Assembly: GCA_028673005.1 (NCBI GenBank)
Contig: CM054113.1
Location: 206,947,504 to 207,011,503 of the forward strand
Reading direction: 5' to 3'
Origin: Tanypteryx hageni
Taxonomy: Eukaryota > Arthropoda > Insecta > Odonata > Petaluridae
Length of the DNA: 64,000 bases
Numbering within the stretch: position 1 is the first letter of the stretch; each line of letters opens with the position of its first letter. Of this stretch, positions 36,061 through 48,066 are shown piece by piece. The notes below the pieces were generated by a model. It saw nothing but the letters and a program-made list of their open reading frames with translations. It had not been told where the DNA came from and did not search any database. The position numbers and the translations under genes were made by a program.

Positions 36061-39000
36061 GCAGCAGCATTCTCTTCCTTTTGATTAGCCAGCCACCCAC
36101 CCACGCAATCTCTCCCTCCCCTTACGTGTTGCAGCCTCCCCCTCTCTCCCCCTACTACCTCCCCCTCTCCCCTTTCTTGCGTCACTGCGTCCTTGCCGCC
36201 TTAAGGCCTTTTCGTCCTCGCATATTTCTTGCAGAGATAAGAATCGCAGGCAACCGCTATACTAGTAGTCAGGGAGTCTTAAACCGAGCGAATTATTGAG
36301 ACGCACGTAAGGTCGGAACGCATAAGTAATTCGTAATGAGAGGGAATATGCGCGTCTTTGTGGGCACGTTTCCTGCTTCCGACCTTCACGCACGAGTCGT
36401 GCGCGAACCGGATCCATGATCCCGAAAGAAAATGTTTTTTTTTTCGGCCTCAAAAGTACCTCCGGAGAAGATGCACGATCATCCATTTCCGCCAGTAATT
36501 TCGACATTTTATACAGATTGGCAGGACAAAGGGAGATGGAAATCGGTTAGCTCAAGTTCCCATGACATATTGAAAATTCTCCCCGAGCCCGTGAATATGC
36601 ATTATTGGTATAGGTCTCGGCGAGGAACCCGTAGTCAAGCCCGCCAACCGCTTTCCTTCGCGTGCAATATTAGATTAGGCGCGCTGACGATATCTATCGC
36701 AAACAACGACGGTTTTTGTTTATTCGTTTTGCGTGGCGAAGAACAAAACAGCCCCTGCGAAAACCTTGAGTTTATTTTGCGGAGCTAAAGCGACGAATTT
36801 TGGAAAAAATATATGCATATATAAGGTGGCATTCAGCATCGCGCAATTTCAGAGACGAGTAAAAACCTTGATCTTTTTCCGATTGCAGATTATACGCAAA
36901 TTAGGTCGATTCGATTTTCCTCTCTGAGAAGAGTTGTGCAAAGGAACGCGTCCTTTTTTCACGCGCAAAACACGATCTCCTCCAAAATGAAAAGTGGTCC
37001 TAGAGATAAAATCGAGGTGTAGTGAAAATCAGCGGATAATGTGGTCTCCTTTCGTTGGAGCCACCGAATAAATAAATAACTAAATAGACAAATTCGTTTA
37101 AGTTTTTTTTTCGGCCATAATAAATCGCCACATATTTAACCTGGTGCTATCGAATGAAGTGTTAGGCTTGACAGATTCCTAGAAATTGTGATAAACTTTG
37201 ATCAAAAGGAGAACATTCTTGGTTTCTGCATTGCAAAAGCAGAGGGATAGCAAACCTTTGAAGCGCATTCCTCAGAAAATCCGCGCTTCTGACAGAAGCT
37301 CCATCCTCAGAACGGAATGAGATGCAAAGGACGGTCGGGGACAAAATGTATTAATGGAAAAAGAACCTGCGAGTTGAACAGAAAGCAAAGTATTCTTCAT
37401 TTATTTTTAAATGTATGACAGAGCTTGAAAAGTAAACCGAATTAAATTAAACCATTCCGCATGCTCGCAAAACCGAAGCAATATTTTTTATCACGAGCAT
37501 AGGACGAATTAAAACAAGAGTATAAAACATTCCGTGCACGTAGAATTGCGCATTTAAGGTTGCACTTCATGCTGGTAAATCCGCAAATTGGAAACAAATA
37601 ATCAAAAGGCATTCCCGCGGCAAAGCAAGCGCAATAAAAAGAGAAAACTCACAACAGGCAAGAGGCAAAACGGTGGATCCAGAAAATTGGCGATCCGTTT
37701 AAAATTCACGCAGCGTTAATTCGCGGAGAGACTCGCAAATGCTCTTCTTAACGTCATCATGAAAACGGTGATGACGGAAAAGAAAAAAAAGGCAAATGCC
37801 ATTACGCGGTTTTTGAAAATTAAAGCAAAGCAGCCCTCAGGCGCTTGAGCAAATTTTCATGCCAAAAACTTCCACGCTCTATAAATGGATCTTTGAAAAA
37901 GAAAGCGAATGACGCAACGAATAACTGAGAATTTAAAAGGATGAAAATAGATTCCTCCTCATATGAAATATAAGGCATTCGTATATAAATGAATTTATAC
38001 AAAAAAACAACTAGTATTTTGCAAATAAATTTCCATAAAAACATTTTTGAAAAATAGAGGTATTGACGAAAAATACACATGGTACCAGTGCCGTAACTAG
38101 GATATGCGAAGGTGGAATTTACCATCGGCGCCGTTTGAAAAAGGCGACAACATTCCCGTAAAATATGCCATAAACAGGTATTGATTTATTACTCGAATGT
38201 TAAGTTTGTTGTTGACACAAATGCAATTATATTTACTTTATGAAAACGCAGGAAAATAATATTCTACATAACCAAGGTGTTTCCTTAAAATTTGGCCATT
38301 GGTGCCATATGGTACATACAATTATCTAATACATATATTAAGGAGAATTCTGTCCTTCTTTCTGTGTGTTTGCACGGTTTGCAGAGTTGCAGCACATTTT
38401 TCATTTGCATTTTAAAATCACTTAGAATTGCGATATGAATACGGTACTTGCACTAAACGATGCCTAAAATAATGGATATTCATTTTCCAGTCATCAATTT
38501 TCGAATACTCGTCGAATCGTTCCACAAATTCGTTATTAACACAAATATTTGGCTAAATTTTAGTCGAGTCAAGGGTGACGCCAATGTTCCTGCTCCAGCA
38601 AAATTACGTCTATATCTAAAAGCAATGACATGAACTTTGATATTGTATTTGAAATCAATTGTGAGAAATCCTTATATATTTTGAATGCATTTTAATCGAA
38701 AAGGAAGTAATGATGGCTTGATAGGTTTGTTTACTGCAGTGCCATTTCTAAGGCGTGGAAGAAATGTGAACGAACATAGGACCGCTAATATTTTAATAAG
38801 CTTTTTGTTTTGTTTGTTAATAATCATTGTCAATATAGTAATTTGCTTTGAACGGCCCAAAAAAATTTGCAAACGAAAAGATATTTTCAATGTACGTGTG
38901 AAGTATCTTCCTATTTGAAATGTTGAGTTTTTCATCATTACAATGCATTGGAATCGTTTCTGACAGTTTTTACGCTACGTGTTTATTTGTTTTAAATATA

Positions 39001-40418
39001 CATGAAACTTTTCACATAAATTTTCAATCGGTTTTTGTCCTTCATGATTTTGTCACTTTGTAAGCTGTGTAAATGCACTTGAAAGCTCCAGTCCAATAAT
39101 GCAAAAATCCGAGATCAACAATCGTAAATCGTAAAAAATCGAATATAAACTTAAAATATGAAGGAAGAGAATGGAATAGAGAAAAGGAAGAAGAATGGGA
39201 AGTGCCTTAAATTTAATATTTAATCCACGCATACCCGTCATATTGACGGGCTTTTGTACTAGTAATTAATAAATAATAATTAATATGAATAATATGATAC
39301 ATTCAACTTTATACATTTTCTACAGACGAAATTAAAAAATAACTGCAATTTTATTCGTCTTTTAAGTAATATCTACCCGTTTCGGGTATTAACGTTATAA
39401 GATAAGATTAGGCAACAGAGTTGCGAAATTTTAGAACCTGTTAAAAAGCAAAGCCAACAAAATTGTCGTTTGTGTTCCTTATCATTCCTGCCATCTGACG
39501 TTCTTAAAGGTTTAAAGTTAAAACAAAATTATCACATAATAGCAGTTATGTTTATTCCAGATTGAATTAAACCCAAAACAACTCAATTCAGCACTTAACA
39601 AGTGTTCCGCCTTTGAGAGGATCAAATTACCACGAACGCATTTTCCGCAACCCGTTACGCGTATCTCTCCCCCGCAGATCTTTTATCCCTCAGAGATTTC
39701 AACATTTCCCAACCTCCGAGAGAGGGAGGTCGACGGTCTCCGATGATTTAATTCTCTGGACGCAAAAAAAACGGGCAAAAAAGAAATCAATGACGTCCCA
39801 GAAGGAAAAAAATTATACCGTTCCTTCCGAAAAAAAATCGCGCATCGATATATATAAGAACCATTACATTACCGGTTAGAGCGGGCTTAATTCTAAGAGA
39901 GAGAGAGAGAGAAAAAAAATCCTTTCTTTTAAATCGGCGTGACCTCCGGATTTTCCGAGACGAGGCAACCGGTTTGCAGGGAGCGGGGATGTTGGACGCC
40001 GGCGAAATTTAATTTGAGGACAGAGAGAAAGAGAGGAACTCGGAGCGAGTAAGAGGACTCGGAAAGTTCATTAACCGTAAAAGGTGTGCGAGCGGCGAGG
40101 CATTAGCAATTGCCAAGTTTGCGTGACTGTAGTTCGTGGATTAGCCGAGAAAGGCCCTTGCGGGAGGCCGAAAGTGGGCAATAAAAGAGACAGGCAATCA
40201 CAAGAGAGAAAGAGAGACTGAAGAGGTCATTTTGAGGAAGGCGTAGAGAGTGAAGGAAGGGGAAACGGATTATTTCAAAGCGGGACAAAAAAGGGACATG
40301 TCTGTGCTGTGAGAGGTCGACAGAGGCAAGGACGCGCACAGTAACCTCTCTCTCTTATTCCCACTCTTTAATTACTTACTGCCTCTCTTCCGCTTTTCTT
40401 TCTCATCTTCATTCCCAT
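36061..40418. other. No gene recognised
   Basis: Starts with a CT-rich patch (36085-36180). At 38086 the sequence CAGTGCCGTAACTAGG resembles a hAT/MITE-type end, but no partner end was found. (GA)n occurs at 39897-39912. The remaining open frames lack domains. Confidence 0.35.
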
Positions 40419-40610
40419 GCCGGCCTTGGTCGAGGGGTGGTGTCTGGCTCCCAATGCTAGGGTCGCGGGTTAGAATCCTGCCGAGGGCATGGCTGTATAT
40501 GTTCGTATTTGTTAACGTTATTACGCTCATCGTAAAAGGCCGTTAACGACTGTTTATGAGATAATATAAAACAAATAAATCTCTCTCCTCTCTCCCTTAA
40601 TGTCTCCTCC
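40419..40610 (+). repeat. tRNA-derived SINE with A and B boxes
   Basis: The head (40419-40488) has an A box TGGTCGAGGGG (40427-40437), which fits TRGYNNANNNG exactly. Its B box GGTTAGAATCC (40468-40478) has one mismatch. The T arm GCGGG/CCTGC can pair. A tail of about 110 bp rich in GTTAACG and ending in AAAACAAATAAAT follows, as in SINEs. A D-arm-like and an anticodon-stem-like CCC/GGG can be drawn but the acceptor stem is poor, so I favour a SINE over a tRNA gene. Confidence 0.65.
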
Positions 40611-42111
40611 GGATAACTTTTACTTTTAAATATGCTACACCTCGTCCTCCTATAACACGGACTCTTATAACATGGATTCGCTACAGCATGGTTTGTTTTC
40701 AACAACAAAAATTCACACAAAGCGAATTAATGGTTCGCGTTAACGCGATTTGATCGGATGTGAGATTCCAGATTGCAGAGCGAGGAAGAGTCGCGTCGGA
40801 ATGCCCGAGTGCATTATTTGTAAGCCGACAACAACACTATATTTATAGGTATACAATGCTCGAATTGGCCGGGAACGCCGTTCCACTTGATATAAAAAAA
40901 CAGATAACAATGTTCCGGTTACTAGCCTTCCCGTTGTTGAAATTTTCGAGTTAGAGCACTGTAGGTATATACCTATATAAATTTAAATAAAATTTTCGGG
41001 CCTCCCTCAGTTTATCTAAAAAAATGTCATTTGTTATAATAATAGAAATTGCTTTTCGCCGAACCAAGACCACGGCGCGAGAAACACGTATTAAAGCCAA
41101 ACAAAGAGTTTAAGAATTATAAATCAATACATATTATAATAAAATATTAATTTTATGGATCTAAATTAAATGTAAAACCTATAACGATTAAGCGAAACAA
41201 CGATAATCGAGAGACGCCTGTACTCAAAACGTGACAATTACTTTTAGGAAATAGTTATAAACTTACATTTTAATCCAGCTATTGCTCGCTACTTACTACT
41301 GTTGCACACTACTACTACTGCTGCGCACTAGCTATTCACGTACCCTTCTTAAGTGGGTACATTCCTGCTTTCGAGTATTTCCTAAAGCGTCGTAAACTAA
41401 TTATCCATTCTTTCTTCTTCACAACTATCCTTCTCTTTCCATATACAACTTTTTGTTACAATGTCTGTCTGTCTTATTTTATTTTACATTTTATAGTATT
41501 TATAAGTAATTGAAATAAGCGAGATACAGCCTCAATATTCCCCCAAAATGACGAGTATTTAACTCTTCACTCAGCCTTTATCACTTCTCTCCCTTTCCCT
41601 TCCTTTCTTCCTAACATCTCCTATTCCACACTTCTCCGTTCCTTCCTCACTCCCTCCTCTCCATCTCCTTCCCACGTGGAGGCATGTGGGGGGTATCTGC
41701 AAAGGAAAGCCGCCGATGGAAGGAGCTAAACGCTACTCCCAATCCGATCTCTACATATTGCTGACCCTGTCATTTTCTCGGTAAATTGGCATTAGTCTTA
41801 ATGCATTCCGCGAAGAGTTCCCTAAAACTCGTACTTGGCAGTTTGATTCTTCTTCCGCCAAATACCCTAGCGTGATTAGTCAATCATAAAATTTCTACGA
41901 GAAGCAAAACTTTTTTTGGATAAAAAATTAATCTTGAAGCTCTGTAGTTTAAGCGAAGCTAAGCTGCACTGATTTAATCTGCAAGGATAAAATAAATATG
42001 ATGGGATTTTTCAAAGCCCCCATATAAATAAAATACGTGAGTGTACATGCAACTATTCGTTTTTCATTTATTTCCAAAATAAAATAAATGCCTTTTTTAC
42101 AATAGCTACAA
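40611..42111. other. Unassigned; two Tigger-like ends
   Basis: TA then CACCTCGTCCTCCTATAACA at 40638, and on the other side a right end ending at 41220 before TA that reads CAGGCGTCTCTCGATTATCG when reversed. They look like ends of pogo/Tigger-type elements but pair poorly with each other. An (ACT)n stretch is near 41310-41323. Confidence 0.3.
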
Positions 42112-42397
42112 CAAGGGCCGGCCCGAGCTACGGGCGAGCAGCCGCGAGCCGGGCGGCTGCCAAAGGGCGCCAACGTTTTGGTGGAGCTATCCTGATAATT
42201 TATCTATGCATTACTAGCAAGAGAATAAATATTGGATACCAAATTATATCGGGGAACAGGCGAGAATCTTGATGGGATTCCTTGTAATTTCTCCTTATCA
42301 ATATTTTTTACAGAGCGATGAATAAATTAACATGTATTTTGTAAATTACTTAACAAACAACGGAGGGGAGCGCTGGAGTGCTATCTCTATCCCCTTT
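42112..42397. mobile_element. Dispersed repeat A, copy 2 (right end missing)
   Basis: Aligns with the arms at 15230-15469 and 16351-16390, including AGAGCGATGAATAAATTA and CGGAGGGGAGCGCTGGAGTG. It lacks the 879-bp insertion of copy 1, and the terminal CCCGGGCGCC...CCCCTG part is absent. It abuts the 3' end of the Tigger-like pseudogene on the right. Confidence 0.6.
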
Positions 42398-42399
42398 TT

Positions 42400-43139
42400 A
42401 CAAAAATGACTTTGAATAGTAGCCTGTTTCATAGATTTCACTTTGAAGTATCTTAAGTTTCCTCTTATTACACTTAATGCACTAAAAACACCATCGGAAA
42501 TGTCAATGTTTTCAAAAAAATCATTTAATGTTTCCACGGCATCCTGAGTAAGGATTGTGTCTTCGACACATTCAACATTGTCTTCATCACTGTCTGCTGT
42601 GCTTTATACTGTCTCTATTATTTCACTCTCCGTAGGAATTCCACTGGTAATCAAATCATCATCAACATGAACAAAATTGTCAATGTCATTTACATGGTCA
42701 AAATTCGCAATTCCATTTTCACCCATTCACTTGCCGTTTTTGAATCTGCTGACAGGGTCTTTCGCATAAACAATTTTATGCCAATTTTTAAAACGATCAA
42801 GCCACCCGTTATTGCATGTGAAGTTCTCGTGTCCTAACTGTTTTGCAAATTTATCTGCCTGTACCTTGATGGGGAAACCAGCATTTCTCTGCCTCTTAAA
42901 CCACTCCAGAAGTGCTTGATCAACAGTACCCAAGTCACACTTCCTCATTTTCTTGTTCGTTGTTAGGTTGTTCTCTAGTGCAGATAAAATCGCTTCTTTG
43001 TTTTTCCATAAGGTTGAAACCGTAGACGACGATAAATTAAATTTTTTACACACTTCAACATTTTTTTGCCACGTTCTAGCTCTCGAATAATATCAACCTT
43101 TTCGCGAATAGACAAACGCTTCCTTTTATGTACGGACAT
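42400..43139 (-). pseudogene. Tigger/CENP-B-like transposase pseudogene lacking the DDE domain
   Basis: The minus strand starts at ATG 43139-43137. The N-terminus (MSVHKRKRLSIREKVDIIRE) is the pipsqueak-type helix-turn-helix of CENP-B/Tigger proteins. A run of seven A (43067-43061) breaks the frame by one base. The next frame continues with VCKKFNLSSSTVSTLWKNK and then the second DNA-binding (CENPB/Tc5-type) domain, ending in NGWLDRFKNWH. A TGA at 42729-42727 follows. The same frame then reads an acidic tail (HVDDDLITSGIPTESEIIE), a TAA at 42606-42604, and the family's C-terminal segment up to KQATIQSHF. The roughly 200-residue DDE nuclease that normally lies between the second HTH and the tail is missing. 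With one frameshift, two stops and no catalytic domain, it cannot encode an active transposase. The N-terminal DNA-binding part alone could only act if expressed, which I cannot show. Confidence 0.75.
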
Positions 43140-43589
43140 GTTACTCGTTCAAGGGCAAAATCTTAACTGATTTTTGTGATCAACGCTACGAACTTTCTTT
43201 GCAAACTGTGAGCATACCAATTCCAGGAAGAGTTAATGAGGAGACGGATTAAACGTGGGATTTCCCATCTTTACGTGGGAAAGGGTGTTGGGTGCATTCG
43301 GCAGAGCGACGGGGGTGGGCGCCATTGTACATGCCCTTACCCCCTTCCAAACACAACCTCCTGGCTGTAAAAGAGCTGGGGGTTGGGAGGAGAGGACAAA
43401 GGACCTCGGCGAGTGCCACTGTACCTGCAAGTTGGGAATTCTTGGTTTGGACGAAGGGATTATTTTTTAACAACAACGCCGCGGTCTTTAACCTCCCCGA
43501 GGGATAGGGTGTAGAGGCTGGACTCGTGAACACAAGGTTACATATTTTGGGTCACTATGAGGATTGAAGGGGCTGACCGCCGCCGCGTT

Positions 43590-43758
43590 TGAGACAGTGA
43601 GAAGTGGTCAAAGTTTGCTCGATATATCCGTGAAGCGTGCTCGTTATATACGTGAAATATTTGTATGTAAATGCTCGTAAACTTATCTTGGAGGTAGCAT
43701 TTGCTCACTATAGCCGTGAACTCGTTACAACCGTGCTCGTTATAAACGAGTTTGACTG
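43590..43758 (-). mobile_element. 5' end of the Tigger-like element with subterminal repeats
   Basis: The sequence ends in GTTATAAACGAGTTTGACTG followed by TA (43759-43760), a pogo/Tigger-type terminus facing the pseudogene. Four imperfect copies of GCTCGTTATANNCGTGAA precede it (near 43618, 43639, 43706, 43731) and look like transposase-binding repeats. 43200-43590 is probably the 5' leader of the same element. No matching left end remains beyond 42400. Confidence 0.55.
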
Positions 43759-43760
43759 TA

Positions 43761-44406
43761 ATTGACCTCTTAAGAAATACGTGCAGTGCTATACCATAAA
43801 ATCACCTCGTATTTATTTATCTAACCAATCTCAGTTTTGGCCATTATATAATAAACTTTTCGCTCAACAATGAACAGTCCTTTCGGCAATAAGAATAATT
43901 TATTTTCTTCGTTCTTCATATATTATATCGCAAACTTATGCTTATTTATATAAAGATTCGAACAACAAACAAATGCAGCGAGGTGATTATGACTCCCGAC
44001 TAAATCACCGCGCCAGACCCGAGCGTCCTTGGGTCGCGATCATAGAGCGAGACGTCCCACGTGTGAGAGAGAGAGGGAGCAAATAAAGAGGCGAGACCCA
44101 CCTACAAGCCCGATCCACGAGGCGCGATTCCCTCCCAAGGTAACCCCATGTAAGATTCATCATCAACCGAATAATGGGTGGGTTTCGGCGGCCGTGGATA
44201 GAAAAATCGAGATTTTTTTAGGCGGTCTCAAGGTCTTCGATTAGACGAGGCGACGATCCGAGCGATTAATGGGCGAACAATAAAGTTTTCTCATTCTCCG
44301 GGAAGAATGGGCTCCATAAAAAAGAGAGAGAAAGACAGGAAAAGTGGATGGGGTAGATAATTGCCTTTATTTAGACAAGGTCGAGGCTAATACGTCCAAT
44401 CTCATA
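43761..44406. other. No gene recognised
   Basis: Mixed sequence. A 71-codon frame at 44029-44244 has no domain. Confidence 0.35.
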
Positions 44407-44860
44407 CCTAAATCCGTTCATCACATGGTAATCAAAGGCGATACAAGGTGAGATATAAAGCAGAGAAAATAATTCATAATATTTGGGTTACTACCTAAAA
44501 AAAGAAAGAGTTAAATGGTTCAAAATAAGTGCTAAGGAGAGAAATATGCCTAAATCCCTTCGTCACGTGGTAATCATGACCGATACAAGGTAAGATAAGA
44601 AGCAGACTAAATCAGGGCTGGACAAATTATGCCAAATCCTACTCGCCAGATGAAAAATATATTAGCCACCCCCAAAAATCTGATTTTTTATGTCATTAAC
44701 TGGTCGTATCTGGTCGCCAGCTGGTAATATCAACTCGTCGCTGGCGAGTGGGCGACCGTATTTGTCGAGCCCTGGACTAAATAATTTTCATAGTTGGGGC
44801 TACTGCATAGAATGAGACAGAATGTAATGGTTGAAAGAAGTGGAAAGAGGTAAATATAAA
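44407..44860. repeat. 142-bp tandem duplication, second copy interrupted
   Basis: Copy 1 (44407-44548) and copy 2 (44549-44860) both begin CCTAAATCC and share TGGTAATCA, CGATACAAGGT, AAGCAGA and AAATAATT in order. Copy 2 is longer only because a 162-bp hAT-type element and its 8-bp duplication sit at 44613-44782. The copies are about 70-75% alike by eye. Confidence 0.7.
44613..44774. mobile_element. 162-bp hAT-type MITE with perfect 8-bp duplication
   Basis: GACTAAAT occurs exactly on both sides (44605-44612 and 44775-44782). The ends are CAGGGCTGGACAAAT and, reversed, CAGGGCTCGACAAAT, 14 of 15 identical. The interior has CTCGCC, CTGGTCG and TGGCGAGTGGGCGACC motifs. The first copy of the surrounding tandem duplication supplies an unoccupied site (CAGAGAAAATAATT). 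It is too short to encode anything. Confidence 0.9.
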
Positions 44861-45015
44861 TATAAGTCAATAATATTTTATGTAAACTTATTGCGGAAGA
44901 AATCAAGAAACATTATGGTTCTGCATAAGCTTACTTCACAAACACTAGTGAAATTATTCTAATAAATTAAGTGGGAATTGCAGATTTTTATCTGAATGGT
45001 AATTGCAGTATAACC

Positions 45016-45017
<2 letters not shown>

Positions 45018-45057
<40 letters not shown>
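45018..45057. repeat. (GA)20 microsatellite
   Basis: Forty bases of uninterrupted GA dinucleotide. Confidence 0.95.
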
Positions 45058-45060
<3 letters not shown>

Positions 45061-47761
45061 TTTAGACTAAAAGGCAATAAAATAAAAATATTGGAGAGAG
45101 AGAAGTTTCTCACGGGGTCATCTTTGGCGGGTCAGAGGTCACTCTGATTGTGAGCCGAGGACGAAGGAAGGGACGCGACACGGATCCAAACGGAAGAGAA
45201 AAAGAGGGGGAAGAAATTCATAACGCCGGTTGGATGAAGAACATGCGTGTGATTTATGCACTTCGCACGGGCGCTCATCGATAATTGAGCATTTGGAAAC
45301 GGACGAGCAATAACACAAAGACAAAAAACATCACCCTGGGTTTGTAAAACGTAAACGAACGTTCAACGGCCTTAGACGGATACACCAATATTTAGCGACA
45401 ACGGTTTAATGAATTCCTTCCCGACAAAAGCCTATCCTCAATAAGAGGACTCTTCATATCTATAAATATCTATGCATACATAATCATTAAGTCGCGTATC
45501 CACTACTTCGCATACGTATATTTTTAACTGAGAAGTACATCAACTTCTCCGATCACATCATCCTTCATATTAATTTTTCGATACCAACTTCACTAGAATC
45601 ATCGATAAGTAAAGTGCACATAACGGATACAGGAACGCACACGTCACAACGCTCATGATCGGAGATAAACATTCGCCTAAAAACGGGTTGATATTGCAAA
45701 CAATAGAACTTTAGTAACCACCCAGTTTTCCAGACAAAGAAATTTTCCTTTATAATTTTTGTTTTCAGAACAGCTAGAGATAAGAAATAAGAATAGATTA
45801 ATCCTTTAACAAAAGGATTTTAAAAATAAGATTATTTCCAAAAATCGAGGAGAAATCATACCACAAACAGTTTTCACTTGAAATTTGCCATCAGCGACCT
45901 CAGACATGACAAGTTGTTCTTTGCAACATTAAGTATTATTTTAGCGCCGGCATGAAACGTTGGTTCCGTTTCGCGTTACAGCACAATCGCACGACCTCTC
46001 TAATTATGACGCAACCTGCCACGGACACGCGTTAATTGATAAAGATGACTATTTTAGTCCGACAGCCAGAACGTAATCATTACGTCCTAAATACCAGTAA
46101 AAATAAGGCGGTCATATCCGCTTTTAGGCACGGAAGCGGCTCAGGTTTCCACCAGCAAAGTAACTCTGCAAAGGTCGGGTTTTGAGTTTGTTCTCGTATA
46201 TTTTTCATAAGCAAATATACATAAATAATGGACGTGTCCTGCGTTATGCGAATAGCGGCTCTCTCCTTTCAACCTCAAGCCAAACAAAGCACATGTAACC
46301 GCTAAAAGCTTGAGGGAATGGCAGGTTAAAATTGCATGCCCACACTTTGCCATATAAAGCTAATTGTTTCGGGTCATTGCACCCGGACTACATTTTTCTA
46401 TAGTGTGCGCAGGTGCAAAAACGAAGATTTTTCTACGCCTAAATTAAACATTTTCCAGAAAAAATCGAATCTACCACGTTTATACTGATAAACTCTTTAC
46501 AACAAAAAGTAAACCCACTCTAGTAGATATATTTAAATGTAATATTGGGATGACAAACAAATCTTTGGCCAATTTCTCAATATTTCCCTCTACTAAATTA
46601 GTAATATACCTAATATTCAGTGATAAAGTATCAAGCTTAGATTATGGCGAAAATCAAAATTAATAAATTTGTAACTGCTAAAGCTATAAAACGATTGAGA
46701 AAATAGAATTCTTACATTTACATCAACATGTTAATTCACCGAAGCCACGATCAAAATTAGTAATTCATCATCCGTTGAATCTTAAGTATTCTCGTTAGAG
46801 TGGAGGTTCTCTGAATTTTTAATGATTAAAAACACTTGGTGTGCGAAACTCGCATCTCGTTCAATCGACTATTTCATGGATATAAAGAGACAAAATATCT
46901 ATCATTTATATTAGTTGAGCGCAACTCAGGAAGCAAGTTTTTATTGGAGAACCCGTTTTGCGCAACAATCTTCGGCTTATTTTCTCCGCGTGCGAACCGC
47001 CTAATTATTTCGTATTTCTCGTCGAATAAAACAATTAGCAGCGTAATTCGTCCATCGCATCGACCGGTTTTCGATTGCCAAAAGAAATATAATGCGTACG
47101 GGAAAAACCTGAAGGGAGAAAAGTTTTCCCCCCTAGGTTAAAATCACCTTCAGACGGCCATTGACATAACAACCTCGGACTAAAGTGCCGTGTGATATTC
47201 GCAATGCGGAGAGAAAATTTAGGGAAAGGGGAAAACGAGAGAGAGAGAGGGGAAGGGGGAGGAGGGAGAAAAGCCTTCCGATAAAAAAGGTAAGATCGAA
47301 ACGCTAAGTGCAAATCCTTTCATGTCATTCTCGCAAAAGAAAAAGTGACCGACTCTCGGAGAAAGCAAGTTTTGCCTGAGGTAAAGTGGGTGGTGAGAGA
47401 GAGAGGGATGAAGAGAGAGCTGTGACCCTGACCTCCGACGGGAGATCGCGGTAGAACCTGAGGGGCGTGGTGGTAGAGGGCGTGCCCTCTTGAGCGCCCT
47501 TAACTGCTCTCGTCCTCCACCCCTCGCCTCAATCCACGCCACCACGGTGCTCTTACGGGGCTCCATCCGCCGCCACTCCCCATCTCCACCCGCCACGCCC
47601 GTTACACGGGGTGTGGTTCTTTTAGAACGCTACGCCGTTCCGACACGATGAAGTCGTGTGCCGATCGAACAAGGCTCGAGAACTGCATCACGTTTAACAA
47701 GCGTTACATTTTTGGGAGACCGCGTGCGTATAAATTTTTTTTTTTTTGCAATCGAACGATT
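45058..47761. other. No gene recognised
   Basis: AT-rich for the most part. GA-rich at 47218-47275, with a GC-rich patch at 47420-47600 whose overlapping frames have no domain. Confidence 0.4.
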
Positions 47762-47969
47762 AAAATTAGAATAAATACTCCTGAACCGTAAAATAATCCA
47801 GATGAGCATTCACACGTCAATAAGAGAAAATAGAAAAAAAAATTAAAATTAGACTTACAAGTTTGCAGGACGATGGCCTACAGGGACCTGTTGTCGAAGA
47901 CTAGACTAAAAGAAAAAAGAAAGGCACACACACACGCACAATCACTCGGAAAAACTCTGGAAAAACTCA

Positions 47970-48010
47970 CTAGGTACGTATTTCAAGAGTTAAGCTCTCC
48001 TCTTCAGTAG
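47970..48010 (-). ncRNA. Mirror hammerhead-like motif with altered cleavage site
   Basis: On the minus strand the left arm repeats the plan: CTA, CTGAAGA (48007-48001), a G, GAGAG-CTTAA-CTCTT, GAAA (47984-47981), TACGTA, then CC (47974-47973) where the right arm has TC, then TAG. The changed base is the U of the NUH cleavage triplet, which the hammerhead fold needs. If the right arm is a ribozyme, this one should be inactive. Confidence 0.35.
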
Positions 48011-48025
48011 TTGAAATCGTATCAG

Positions 48026-48066
48026 CTACTGAAGATGAGAGTTTAGCTCTTGAAATACGTATCTAG
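48026..48066 (+). ncRNA. Hammerhead-ribozyme-like motif in the right foldback arm
   Basis: The order is CTA (48026-48028, stem I 5' side), CTGAAGA (48029-48035, matching the CUGANGA core), T, GAGAG-TTTAG-CTCTT (stem II, 48037-48051), GAAA (48052-48055), the self-complementary TACGTA (48056-48061, stem III), TC (48062-48063) and TAG (48064-48066, stem I 3' side). This follows the type I hammerhead plan, with predicted cleavage after C48063. Very short palindromic stem III elements are known from hammerheads that work as dimers. An extra unpaired T between CUGAAGA and stem II departs from the consensus and may abolish activity. Not a proven ribozyme. Confidence 0.4.

Noticed and set aside
40419..40488. 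tRNA gene
   Set aside because: A and B boxes are present, but the acceptor stem does not pair well and a SINE-like tail follows.
40638..41220. Single Tigger element spanning both TA-flanked ends
   Set aside because: The two ends resemble Tigger-type termini but do not pair well with each other, so they may belong to different elements.
44407..44860. CRISPR-like or satellite array
   Set aside because: Only two units, explained by one tandem duplication plus a transposon insertion. The window is eukaryotic.
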